Numbered from the stretch's first letter, positions 1 to 9,119 are shown. The stretch: 64,000 nt of DNA from Isoetes taiwanensis (GCA_021234155.1 JAJEKV010000003.1:23033569-23097568), one strand, 5' to 3'. Notes: generated by a model from the letters alone, not told the origin. A program made the numbers and translations.

Positions 1-90
1 CGTTGACATGCAAAACTTGGATGCATGATTGTCATGCATGTAATATAGCAGATTTTCAAAAGTTCCTTTGGTTTGGAAAAGTTTAAATTT
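1..90 (+). repeat. 92-bp unit-boundary direct repeat, copy R1 (cut by window start)
   Basis: This copy matches 9,749-9,840, 9,841-9,932, 16,075-16,166 and 16,167-16,258. It contains an 8-bp perfect inverted repeat, ATGCATGA-ttg-TCATGCAT, and ends in a short AT-rich stretch. The window starts one or two bases inside it. Confidence 0.85.
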
Positions 91-238
91 TAAGTAAAGT
101 TACTTTGATACCACAGTTTAGATGTTTCTGTCTTTGACTAGCTTGGGTCCTTTGTATAGAATGATAAGGCTGCTAAGGAATTGACCGAGGTAGTCTGAGG
201 AACTAGTAAGACTGTTGTCTAGGCTAGTTTGGTCCGGG

Positions 239-266
239 TTTTTTTTTTTTTTTTTTTTTTTTTTTT
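239..266 (+). repeat. Poly-T tract of unit 1
   Basis: A run of 28 T follows a sequence that has a diverged second copy at 2,714-2,800. Unit 2 has the same tract at about 10,077-10,102. Unit 3 ends in this tract, where a LINE poly-A tail in reverse orientation is joined. Confidence 0.8.
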
Positions 267-659
267 GAAAGTTTTAAGGTTGCTTGATGTCTAGAGCTCA
301 TTACATATAATAATGGGGACTAAATGGTCAGACATGCTAAAAGTAGAATTTGGTCTGGATTTTCTTCCTACATCACATGTAAAGAAAGGGGAGAATTAAT
401 AGACATGATGGTTCGATATGACCTAACATAATATAGAAAACAAGATCAGACGTATGGGTAATAAGGCATACCCGTTTATTCAATAAATATACACTATGGT
501 TTATAGGGTATTGAAATGATTAATTTACTTCTAAGGTTATTTCACTGGTTAAAGGCAACGAGGCAATAAGCATTGGGGTAAAAAATCTAACCCTAAGGGG
601 GCATTTAAAGATGACGGACTTTAAATGAGGCAAAGGCCAAATGACCAGGCAGAGGATCT

Positions 660-1034
660 ATGACCACACTCCAGAAAAGGATCTTCTACTTTGATGCATG
701 CGCCCACATAATGGGCTACTTATCCGAGGATGAATATCTATCAGACTCGGACTATGAAGATCTTAACTTCACTGCTCTGAAGCGGGAACTTGAGGAATAC
801 TCTGCTATTGCGGACAGTGCTGATCGTAGAATGGAATCTAGAGGCGCTAGAGGAGGCTATGGCCAAAAGAGGGGCAGATTTCAGAGGGATGATCGAAACT
901 TTCAAAGGGGTCCCAAACATTTTGGCAAAAGACGCCAGGAAGAGTATCATGAAGCACAAAAAATCCAGAATACTCAGGAGCTGGATGATGATGCGGATTT
1001 CGATCAGGTTTCCTTTTGCATCTATGGGTTTTAA
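660..1034 (+). CDS. RGG-a: small acidic/RGG-rich protein, unit 1
   Basis: The frame encodes 124 aa from the first ATG. A start at 711 (MGYLSED) is better supported, because the paralogue at 8,159 starts MGYFSD. The layout is an acidic N-terminus rich in Ser, Asp and Glu, a central Arg/Gly-rich basic block (ESRGARGGYGQKRG and repeats of RGxF type), and an acidic tail (LDDDADFDQ). This resembles RGG-box RNA-binding or nucleocapsid-like proteins, so a role in packaging or chaperoning element RNA is plausible but inferred. A possible splice donor (CAG|GT) lies at 1,007/1,008 in phase 0, matching an acceptor at 2,971 in phase 0. However, similarity to RGG-b continues past it (QVSF/QVTF), so an unspliced protein is equally possible. 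I recognise no named family. Confidence 0.5.
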   Translation: MTTLQKRIFYFDACAHIMGYLSEDEYLSDSDYEDLNFTALKRELEEYSAIADSADRRMESRGARGGYGQKRGRFQRDDRNFQRGPKHFGKRRQEEYHEAQKIQNTQELDDDADFDQVSFCIYGF

Positions 1035-1595
1035 TTAAAACTAAGGTTGCATGAACCAATAGTATAACTGATTTTTGATTTCGTAAGATCTGATTCATGT
1101 GACATATAAGCTTGTATTGTCACAGACAACTGCTAGATGCAGTAGAAATGCATAGGGCATGTGTCTTAAAATAGATAGATCTCTGTTTTTTACAGTAGTT
1201 ACAACAGATTAAACATGGACTAAAGGTCAGCAGATACACTTGAAGTGGTGGCGTCCTATTAATCTTAATAGGTTGTAATCCCAGCTTGCTGCTAGTAAAG
1301 ATGCACGTCTTTAATTGGTGAAGGTCCGGATATGAACTTCGAAATAGTGGCATATAGTAATATAAAATAGCAAGGAGATGATATACACAAACAGGGCAGT
1401 ATGCTGTATGTTTAGAACAAGTTTAAAACCTCGGAATATCTGATTCCAGGGATAACTCTTTCTTTATAATTGGCATGCATGTGTTTCAAGCTGAATCACA
1501 TAGTTTAATCTAGTATTTTATTACATCCTGATGGTCTAGACTTACTAATAGGGCAAAAGGAACAATGGGTAATCAGCGAAGAGCTGAAAACCCCA
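1035..1595. other. Non-coding spacer, unit 1
   Basis: This is AT-rich sequence between RGG-a and the membrane micro-ORF. I see no convincing ORF on either strand. Unit 2 keeps it nearly unchanged at 10,874-11,399. It could hold 3' UTR and promoter signals, but none can be pinned down. Confidence 0.5.
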
Positions 1596-1733
1596 ATGTA
1601 CCTTTTGGCCCTTGCCCTGATACCATTTTTTATGCTAACAGGGTATTGTTTGGCTGCAGGTACGGGGTTTTCTTCTCATTGTCTCTTTTGCTTTACAAGT
1701 ATGGTCTGGCTGGAAGGATGGTACAAATTTTGA
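1596..1733 (+). CDS. TM-a: membrane micro-ORF, unit 1
   Basis: The 45-codon frame starts MYLLALALIP, continues as a strongly hydrophobic segment ending CLAAG, then a second hydrophobic stretch, and ends EGWYKF. A diverged paralogue lies at 9,045 in the same unit (MYLLALALLP...CLAAG). The two differ at many third codon positions while keeping the peptide, which suggests they coded for protein. In unit 2 the frame extends upstream to MGNQRRAEKTP; unit 1 lacks two bases there. The sequence CAG|GTACG inside the frame could also be a splice donor, so this may be an exon rather than a free micro-protein. I know of no family match. Confidence 0.4.
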   Translation: MYLLALALIPFFMLTGYCLAAGTGFSSHCLFCFTSMVWLEGWYKF

Positions 1734-2965
1734 GCAACATGGCGGTTGAAGTATCTATACAACACATAACCATGCCTGCTAAGCACACGAACAGGGTTCA
1801 CTTTCATATAAGATTTTATGTTTTGCATAGTCTACTTATAATACAGTATGCTGAATAGCTTTGATCATGATACATTTTTCTGCTTATATAGCCATGAGTG
1901 AAAGTATGTGTCAAAAAAATGGTACTTCACATGTTTTGAAATGGAACAGCTATCTGTTAATGAAATTTGAGTCAGTATGACATCTAATAGTAAAGGGAAA
2001 TGCTGCAGACGAGTGTGATGGTTGTTTTATTTTTACTGATATATCATGGATTCAGATATGAAAAGTGGTTCTTAATGTTAGACTAAAAGGCAAATGCATT
2101 AACTTCAACAGATTAGCCACTTTAAGCAGGAAAATATGCTAGACGATGGCTTTATCTAGCTGGCCCATAAGGGTTATATACAGCCCTTAAACCTATGAAA
2201 TACGTTGGCCTAGATAGGATAATATGATCCTAAATGTACCGATTATTATAAGCCTTTGGCAATACCAGATTAAATTGATCATAGATAGTCAAATGACAGT
2301 GATCAAAATGTAGAATTCATATATCTGATTCACATATAACAGGGTCTGGTATTGAGGCCATAAAAGATATTGAGAAAATATTACTGTTAAAAATCCAATC
2401 AGGCTACATGTAAAGACTTTACGTGAACATAATACCATTCCAGATGGCATAAAAATTAAGATTTAGAAATGACATTCCAGATGGCATAAAAATTAAGATT
2501 TAGAAATGTTCCAATATTCAGAGTTATAAGGTTGACCATTGTGATATATATCCATTAAGGTATAAAACTGAACTTAATAAGGGCCTTATTCTTTAGCCAG
2601 ATAAAATATATAGTTAACTCAGTAAGGGACTATCCATATGGTCCAATAATGCATACAAAACATTCGATTATGAGGGGTAAAATGATACTATACTAGAGAT
2701 ACTCAGGCTAGTAGTAGAGTGATAAGACTGCCAAGGGATTGACTGAGGCAGATGTCTGGTCTAGGATTCTAGTTCAGGCTGGGTTGTTTTTAGATACTTC
2801 ACTACATTAGAGACATCCGGTGTTGTCATTTACCTACTCTCCTGAGGTCTGAGTTATTATGATGTCCTAAGCTGCAACTTAGGAAAATTGACAAGGATAA
2901 ATTGGATTTTGTATCCTATCCAGGGAATGCCACTAACAAAAATAATGGCCTATGGCACATGTTGA
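1734..2965. other. Non-coding spacer with internal repeats, unit 1
   Basis: There is no supported ORF. It contains a 37-bp tandem duplication at 2,436-2,509. Near 2,714-2,800 is a diverged copy of the sequence that precedes the poly-T tract at 158-250. It ends with a good splice acceptor-like sequence at 2,961-2,971, just before the 337-aa ORF. Confidence 0.55.
2436..2509 (+). repeat. 37-bp direct duplication
   Basis: Two adjacent copies of a sequence beginning CATTCCAGATGGC. Unit 2 has the same duplication near 12,280-12,350, so it predates the unit duplication. Confidence 0.85.
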
Positions 2966-3979
2966 ATGCAGGAAGCAGCAGATGATGATATGGAGTATGA
3001 GGTCATACCCCCAATCTGGAATAAACAGTTATGTGACATTGGTTATGACAAAAACAGGATTGAATGTCCCAATACTGCAGTGCAGACGATCTTATGTTGC
3101 ATCAGAAATATGAAGGTGCATGAACTGATATTAGAGAAGGAAGCAATGAGAACTCCTGATCAGATCTCTGCTGTCACTCATTTAGGCTTCAGCCAATGGC
3201 TACTAATGCTACCCAAGATCAACAAGCTACCGGATAAGGAAGAAGAGGTATATCCATTTATCGCTGAACTGTATGACAGTCTACCTAATAGGATATATGA
3301 ATGTACAATGATGGAGGATATTAGTGCAAAGGACTTTATCTTGGGGGTTACAGCTCTGGAGGATGCCAATGGTGTCAAAAATTCTCATGGAAAAGAAAAT
3401 GAAAAAATCAGAATGGATATGCCCGAAACTTCCACCAAAGAATCCACTAATTCAGATGATCCATTCAGTGAAGACCTTTTAACAGAAGAAGACAAGGTGG
3501 CACTTCAAAAACCTGAGGTAACACATAATAGCCAATATGGAGGTCTCGACTTCAAATTCACATTGAGAAATTGCTTGAAATTTCCCATTATATCTGAAAG
3601 ATTAGTGGAAAGTCATGGCCTGCTATGCAACCAAGCTTTATGGCGGACTAAGAATCTTGGAGCACTGGCTCCCATCAATGAGGAAGCTTGGATGATTCTG
3701 GGAGATGTCTCTAAAGAGGAGGCTGATGGTGCAAAAGCTGCTGCATTAAGGATGGAGAAGATGAAGTTGACCAAAGTAAGGCTGCCAGTAGACACCCGAT
3801 TCTTTGACAAGAAATGCAGCAAAAGTGAACTCATGATACTATGCCAAAAAGGCCACATGGCCTATGCTAACATTGATAGAGATGACTTCTACATTAAACG
3901 CTTATGGCGTACTCTATGCCCATACTTTAAATGTATATGTGACAACAGGGGTAAAAGTAAGGCCTCGTATAACACATGA
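2966..3979 (+). CDS. Unknown 337-aa protein upstream of the RT, unit 1
   Basis: The frame is 337 codons. It starts at ATG 2,966, but an acceptor-like TTGAATGCAG directly precedes codon 3, so this may be an internal exon joined to an upstream one. The N-terminal half is acidic (EAADDDMEYEV) and holds several Cys. The middle is polar and Ser/Thr/Glu-rich (near residues 150-180). The C-terminus has a Cys/His cluster (ILCQKGH, LCPYFKCICD, about residues 290-325) that could bind metal. It is not a GIY-YIG nuclease, and I see no RT motif in it. Its place directly before the RT suggests a Gag-like or RT-partner role, or the N-terminal part of a spliced RT polyprotein. Unit 2 keeps only the first 152 codons, fused to the RT core. 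Confidence 0.5.
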   Translation: MQEAADDDMEYEVIPPIWNKQLCDIGYDKNRIECPNTAVQTILCCIRNMKVHELILEKEAMRTPDQISAVTHLGFSQWLLMLPKINKLPDKEEEVYPFIAELYDSLPNRIYECTMMEDISAKDFILGVTALEDANGVKNSHGKENEKIRMDMPETSTKESTNSDDPFSEDLLTEEDKVALQKPEVTHNSQYGGLDFKFTLRNCLKFPIISERLVESHGLLCNQALWRTKNLGALAPINEEAWMILGDVSKEEADGAKAAALRMEKMKLTKVRLPVDTRFFDKKCSKSELMILCQKGHMAYANIDRDDFYIKRLWRTLCPYFKCICDNRGKSKASYNT

Positions 3980-4656
3980 GCTATACACCACCTCGTATAA
4001 CAGATTGGCCTAAAAGTGAGTCTAGCATGGCTGAAAATGCAGGCATCGAGCCACTCTGTACACCCAAAGATCCTGATGGTTCGGTCTCCAAACAAAATAA
4101 GGAGCTTGACCTAAAGAGTACTGATGATGTCGTCAAGAATCTGACATATCAGAAATAAGGATGTCTATGACATTTTCAAAAAGCTAGTTTATATTGAAAA
4201 GCTTTGAAAGTTTTGAAACTACTTAAGTTTTTCTTGCTGCAATGTGCTGTTTATGATGATATCTTCATAATGAATAGTGGATTATAATACTAAATTGACC
4301 ATGTCCCTGTTATACATGAGCTATACACCACCTCGTATAACAAATTGGCCTAAAAGTGAGTCTAGCATGGCTGAAAATGCAGGCATCGAGCCACTCTGTA
4401 CACCCAAAGATCCTGATGGTTCGGTCTCCAAACAAAATAAGGAGCTTGACCTAAAGAGTACTGATGATGTCGTCAAGAATCTGACATATCAGAAATAAGG
4501 TATGTCTATGACATTTTCAAAAAGCTAGTTTATATTGAAAAGCTTTGAAAGTTTTGAAACTACTTAAGTTTTTCTTGCTGCAATGTGCTGTTTATGATGA
4601 TATCTTCATAATGAATAGTGGATTGTAATACTAAATTGACCATGTCCCTGTTATGG
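3976..4656 (+). repeat. 340-bp tandem duplication at the 3' end of the 337-aa ORF
   Basis: Copy 1 spans 3,976-4,315 and copy 2 spans 4,316-4,656; they are almost identical. Each contains the same 60-codon frame starting MSYTPPRIT. A one-base difference after that frame creates the donor-like AAG|GTATGT only in copy 2 (near 4,498). Unit 2 lacks the whole region through its deletion. Confidence 0.85.
4316..4498 (+). CDS. Duplicated 60-codon frame (second copy; first copy at 3,976-4,158)
   Basis: The frame reads MSYTPPRIT to VKNLTYQK and is polar and Lys/Ser-rich. It may be an exon or the displaced C-terminus of the 337-aa ORF: the first copy starts four bases before that ORF's stop, in another frame. 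No family is recognised and no independent coding evidence exists, because both copies are nearly identical. Confidence 0.2.
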   Translation: MSYTPPRITNWPKSESSMAENAGIEPLCTPKDPDGSVSKQNKELDLKSTDDVVKNLTYQK

Positions 4657-4858
4657 AAACAGTGTACTAATGGGAATAATATATATGATAAATGGTCTAA
4701 GCTTTCTAACCTTGAAAGCAAATTTGGACACAACCAGCTGGCATGCCATTAGTCATGCCATAGCTAAAATGATCATATCCTCCTGGAAAACATGTGCTTG
4801 ATTTAGGAACAATAATTTGGCAAACTTATATCTAATCTGGGTAATCTAACATATACAG
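4499..4858 (+). other. Possible intron before the RT
   Basis: It starts at GTATGT (donor-like, after AAG) and ends at TATACAG, right before the ATG of the RT frame at 4,859. It is AT-rich as plant introns are, and contains no ORF. The upstream frame stops just before the donor (TAAG|GT), so if this is an intron it may sit in an untranslated leader. Introns are known to occur in Penelope-like elements. Confidence 0.35.
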
Positions 4859-6269
4859 ATGGTCAGAACTCTAAATAGGGACTGTCAGGGCAGATTTAGC
4901 ATTTCTGAAACAAAGAACAAGAACAAAAAGAAGATTGTACACTGCCTATTTTTATCCAAAATATTGGATAAGATTTGCATCCCCAAAATCATATGCAAGC
5001 ATGTGAATATGGTACTGGGAGAGGTCGGAAATCAAATTATGGAAAACACTATGTTTTCATGGAGGTACACTGAAAATTTGAAGGAAATATGTTATAAACC
5101 ACATTATATCTTTGCTGAAGACAATGACTCCATCTGCCCATGTACCAATCCAAACCTCAAAAGTTTTGTGGACCATAGCATTGGACATGTCCGTACCACA
5201 GACCTGAAAATCATCCGTAGTAAAATGCTAAGAAATGCATTCAAGAAGGGGCTTGGCCATATTCCAGACCGTGCTCTGGTATGGAGAGACCTTAAAGCTG
5301 ATATTAAGAAAGCAGTCGACACTGTCTTTGAACTACACAGATTTGAGTTCCCACACATCAAAGATGTGGATATCGAAATAATAAAAAATGGAGTTGTTGA
5401 ACAGGTAAGTAATGAGCTATCTGATGCCTATAACAGTGACCGATGTAGGAAGTTTGTATTTAATGACCCTTTGGTCATTGATAATATGGAATGGCTGATA
5501 AAGAATCTCTACATCTCAGGTGTAGACAAAGCTTCCAATAACCCTGCTTTTATTTGCCCAAAACACATAAGGGAAATGGCTCTAAGCAGATTGAGTAGCC
5601 CTGACTTCCTACCTTTAGGAACTGAGAAAGAAAACTTAGACAGGGATATTCAAAAAGGTATACAAGAATGTATTAATGTTGAAACTTTTGAATCAGACAA
5701 ATTACCATACCTTCTTGGCTTATTCAAAGCCCATAAGAGTGATTATAGATGGATCACGAACGCACATGGTACTGTCTACACTGAAATTGCCCTAACCATT
5801 ACAGTTGTACTAAATTCTGTCTTGGACATGTGGCCGGAGGTCTCTAAGGATGCATGTGCTAGTATATACATGATGATCTCTAATAAGTTGAATGCTAACT
5901 GGATAGTAAACTCAGTGTACGAGGTGGTTTTAAATCTGCCAAACAAAATTGAAGAGGTGTATGTTGCAGATATTACTAAATGCTACGAGAGCATCCAACT
6001 ACTTGGAGAAAATGGTATCTGCTATATCAGCGAGAAAGTTGTAAATCTCGTATGGGATTACATGAAAAGACAAAACAAGAGATACCAACTTTGGCTTAAA
6101 AAATCCAACAATGGGAATATTACAGCAAAATGGTTTAAGATAGCTCCCCAAGGAAAGTGCTGGAGTATGATCAGCCGTGAAAGTTTCATTAAAACTAATA
6201 ACTGGTTGCTAACCAACTGTTTCATAAGATTGGGTAGAGGAGTTTGGCAACAAATATGTGGCATACCAA
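4859..6269 (+). CDS. Penelope-like RT, N-terminal and fingers/palm part, unit 1 (interrupted)
   Basis: The frame gives 470 RT codons before a transposon insertion; it then runs into the transposon and stops at 6,367. Visible blocks: a Cys pair (SICPCTN, near residue 95), the motif GHVRTTDLKII followed by a basic KKGLGH segment (near 115-140), RT motifs 1/2 (LFKAHKSDYRW, near 295), palm motif A with its catalytic Asp (YVADITKCYESI, near 370) and the start of motif B (QQICGIP). The HVxTxD block before the RT and a DKRD block after it recall a class of large animal RT proteins that I place with Penelope-like elements; no database search was done. The product would copy element RNA into DNA at the target site. 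The start at 4,859 follows an acceptor-like CAG, so an upstream exon is possible. Confidence 0.65.
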
Positions 6270-6973
6270 CAGGGTTGCCCTTAAGGCCAAATTTGTCTCC
6301 GCATAATTTAGAAGGTCGGGCGAATAATAGAGTTGCAAGATTAGTTATGCTGGCGAATGTTTTCTAGACATGAATGTTTTTTATAGAAATCTAGGCGAAT
6401 CATGACCAATATTATTTGCCAAGATTTAAGTGTCTTTATTTTCCAAGAATTTATGTGGTGAAATTTTATTCACCGGCATCCATATTTAATAAAGGACACA
6501 AACACATTATAACTATACTTGCATGATGCAATACCACAACCTAACCTTTGCAAATGAGAATGTGGCTTATCCTTGTAGATAAAACAAATTTATTAAAAGA
6601 GAGGTCTGTAAAAAATGCTCTCCAATGCATCCTTAGAAGTATTTGAAACACAATAGCTACAATAATAACTCTTAAAATTAGCATATGTACCTGGATGGAT
6701 ATGGAGAATAGATTAGGTTATGAAGAAAGCCTAGAATATTAGGCGATTCCTTAAGAAATATACGAGAAGGAGGATAGAGGATAAGGCGAATCCATAGTTA
6801 TGACGCTTAGTGCATGTGGCGAATTTTCAAGTGGAGTGAGTTTGTTTGTAGAAAAGTTGGCTAATTTTATTTTTTTCATCTATAACGGGCCCTACTAAAC
6901 CATAGCATCAAAATTTCTCGATACCCTTAAAAAATAGCCTTTTGGCGAACTTTCGTCCTTAAGGGCTACCCTG
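6270..6973. mobile_element. Non-autonomous hAT-type element inserted in the RT gene
   Basis: The element is 704 bp. It begins CAGGGTTGCCCTTAAGG and ends with the inverse of CAGGGTAGCCCTTAAGG. An 8-bp target duplication, CATACCAA, flanks it (6,262-6,269 and 6,974-6,981). The empty site is intact in unit 2. CAGGG termini and 8-bp duplications are typical of the hAT superfamily. No transposase frame is present, so it is a MITE-like passenger. It breaks the RT exactly inside motif B (between GIP and MG). Confidence 0.88.
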
Positions 6974-7634
6974 CATACCAATGGGTTTCTCTTGTAGCCC
7001 ATGCTGGTGCAATATATACCTGGATTGGTTTGAGCTCAGCTTTATCAAAAACCTAGCAATACAAGGAAAATATGAGGAGATCAAGCGCTTCAAATATGTG
7101 TTCAGATATATGGATGACCTTTTAGCAGTTAATTGTCCACATATTAAGGATTTCCTTAAAGAAGTATTAAGTGAAGAAGACCATAATTTGAGAATATATG
7201 ACCTGCATGTGTTAGGCATTAAAGAGGAAACAAAATATTATGTTGCTGACACGGATAGATCACACGGATGCAAGGCCAACTTCTTGAACATGACTATCCA
7301 TGTTTTTGATCGAAACTTTGGCCTTTTCCAAACTACCAGGTATGATAAAAGGGATGTTCTACCCTTCAAAGCTATGAAATATGTACATGCATGTAGTTGC
7401 AGACCATACTTCCAAGCTAGGAATGTAATTATCTCACAGGTCATGCCGTTCATGTACGTAAATTCTAGCCCAAATGAAGCTGCTATGGATATCAAAAGAT
7501 TGATCAATAGCTTTGTTAACAATGGTTTTGACCACCATGGCCTCACGAAAAGGGTGTGCAAATATATCGGAACTAGTGAGTTCCCTGGTCTGAAATACGA
7601 CAAGTATACACTACTACAAATGATCAAAAATTGA
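6974..7634 (+). CDS. Penelope-like RT, catalytic palm and C-terminal part, unit 1
   Basis: This continues the RT beyond the hAT insertion; the shared frame is read from 6,981. It shows the rest of motif B (MGFSCSPCWCNIYL), the catalytic YMDD box (7,107-7,118, in FRYMDDLLA), a FLNMTI block and TTRYDKRDVLPF. The C-terminal region ends INSFVNNGF and RVCKYIG. The order YxDD, FLxxxI, then YDKRD is that of Penelope-like and related animal RTs. I see no GIY-YIG nuclease, RNase H or integrase downstream. The protein ends at 7,634, about 0.5 kb before RGG-b. Unit 2 carries almost the same sequence at 13,302-13,960. Confidence 0.7.
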
Positions 7635-8158
7635 CAAAGGTATGATCATTTGCTTTCATTATGATTAAATAGTATTTTAGAAATATTATATGGCTTTGTC
7701 TTTATTCTTAAAGTTCAAACTATAGGGTTGTGTGATGCCCCTACTGTAACAGTAGGGGTACAGCCACCCTATTGTTACTAAAACTAAAATGTTTGGGGTC
7801 TCATGCAATCCTACGGAAGGAGGTAGGATTTTTTTTATGTATGGATCTGTTTTAATCACCATAATATGCACATATTCAAGCCACTACATGATCTATCAGT
7901 AGTTGAATCTAGGGTTAACCTTGTACTATGGTACCCTACTGGGTAAGTATAAATTACATGGGTTAAATATTAACATGCTTTATTCTGAATCATAGAGGAA
8001 AGTAGCCTCCGAGCATTTAATGCTCTTAGCCATCTAATTAATAAAATTTCAGAGTTTTGGTGGCTCAAGAAATCGTATCATGAGGTGAATCAGCTTACAT
8101 GCTACCAATATTGAATGCCCGAGACCCTCCTAGGTAATTTACCTCTGATTTGGGCGGG
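7635..8158. other. RT 3' spacer with a perfect hairpin
   Basis: No ORF is supported here. A 9-bp-stem hairpin lies at 7,738-7,758. The rest is AT-rich and shared with unit 2 (13,961-14,484). It may hold the RT 3' end and the RGG-b promoter. Confidence 0.45.
7738..7758. other. Perfect hairpin CCCCTACTG-TAA-CAGTAGGGG
   Basis: The stem is 9 bp with a 3-nt loop, about 100 bp after the RT stop. In unit 2 the same place reads differently and the stem is lost exactly at the CTG and CAG bases. Function is unknown; an RNA 3'-end signal is one option. Confidence 0.6.
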
Positions 8159-8509
8159 ATGGGTTACTTCTCCGATTGCAGCTCTAGTAGCCGTAGCTCT
8201 GAAGAATGCAGAGCGCCCACTGCTGAAATAGACGAAGAATCTTTGTGGTGTGAGAACTCTGTTAAGTTTGAAGCCCTCACTATGGATAGAAGAGGAAGCA
8301 GCCGTGGCTATGAATCAAAACGGGGTTTTGATGGAAATGGAAGTTTTGGTGCAAAGAGGGGCACCGGTTTCAATAGAAAACCGACATACCAACACAGGGG
8401 AAATACTTCAAATGATCATTTCGTCCCTGAGACGCAAGTGGAAGACGATCTTTCATCAAATGAAGATGATTTTCAGGTAACCTTTCAGATTTCTATTTTG
8501 TCTGCATGA
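8159..8509 (+). CDS. RGG-b: second acidic/RGG-rich protein, unit 1
   Basis: The ATG at 8,159 gives MGYFSDCSSSSRSSEEC; the frame is also open nine bases upstream but without an ATG. It mirrors RGG-a: an acidic Ser-rich N-terminus, a central Arg/Gly/Phe-rich basic region (DRRGSSRGYESKRGF, GAKRGTGFNRK) and an acidic end (DDLSSNEDDF). It is a diverged paralogue of RGG-a, sharing layout more than sequence. A donor-like CAG|GTAACC lies at 8,476/8,477 in phase 0, so it may be a first exon. The likely role is RNA binding, by analogy only. The unit 2 copy is frameshifted. Confidence 0.5.
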   Translation: MGYFSDCSSSSRSSEECRAPTAEIDEESLWCENSVKFEALTMDRRGSSRGYESKRGFDGNGSFGAKRGTGFNRKPTYQHRGNTSNDHFVPETQVEDDLSSNEDDFQVTFQISILSA

Positions 8510-9044
8510 TTAGGGTGATGAGGTGCCGGAATGGAAACCATAAAATCATGCTTGCATGCTGGTCCCATTCTCCAAAAAATACAGGTGATACACAGCTAAT
8601 GCCTCTAAAGGAGACATGTATTTACTTCCATGGAATTATGTAGTTTATTTCGAGACTGATAAATCGAATATGGAGTCATTTGGTTTTACTGATCTGATAT
8701 GATTATGATGACTACCCTTTGTCTATTTCTACATTTTAGATTACATTTATAAGCTGATGGTCAAGGACCAACAATGCTTCTTACAAAAGGAATTGCTGGC
8801 TCATAAATTTAGAATAGAGCAGGCTTCCCGGAGCATGAATATCTAAAACCTGTTATTTCTGATATGGTAAAATCAGAATAGTAGTTCTAAACTTCTCTTT
8901 TGTGTAATTTTACTTGCTGATGGAAGCATATAAGCATGTGTTCCTTTTATTCTTTCTCTAAGTATCTTGTATATTCTGATTTGTGGAGTACTGATCATGG
9001 GCAAAGGAGTACAATGGGTGAAAGGCGATAAGCCAGAAAACCCA
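8510..9044. other. Spacer between RGG-b and TM-b
   Basis: I see no ORF or clear motif. It parallels the RGG-a to TM-a spacer in position and length, supporting duplication of a whole RGG-TM module. Confidence 0.4.
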
Positions 9045-9119
9045 ATGTACCTTTTGGCCCTCGCTTTATTACCGAGTCTATCGCTAATATTAGCTTGTTT
9101 GGCTGCAGGTACGTGGTGA
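9045..9119 (+). CDS. TM-b: membrane micro-ORF, unit 1
   Basis: Twenty-four codons read MYLLALALLPSLSLILACL then AAGTW and stop. It is the diverged partner of TM-a at 1,596. Downstream, another frame reads a second hydrophobic stretch ending in a basic tail (RSKKEEWYKI), matching the EGWYKF end of TM-a, so a frameshift or a splice probably separates two halves. The GCTGCAG|GTACGT sequence is a near-consensus plant donor. Confidence 0.35.
   Translation: MYLLALALLPSLSLILACLAAGTW

Noticed and set aside
1596-1733. Plant virus triple-gene-block or other named movement protein
   Set aside because: Only hydrophobicity is shared. The conserved Gly-Asp and Tyr/Asp motifs of those proteins are absent.
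3178-3858. Minus-strand frames opposite the 337-aa ORF
   Set aside because: They are antisense shadows; the plus-strand frame is longer and continuous.
2966-7634. GIY-YIG endonuclease of canonical Penelope-like elements
   Set aside because: No GIY...YIG pair or its surrounding catalytic residues is visible before or after the RT.
4859-7634. Endogenous pararetrovirus (caulimovirid) RT
   Set aside because: The YMDD box alone is not diagnostic. The flanking motifs (GFSCSPCWCNIYL, YDKRD), no RNase H and no movement or coat protein motifs argue against it.
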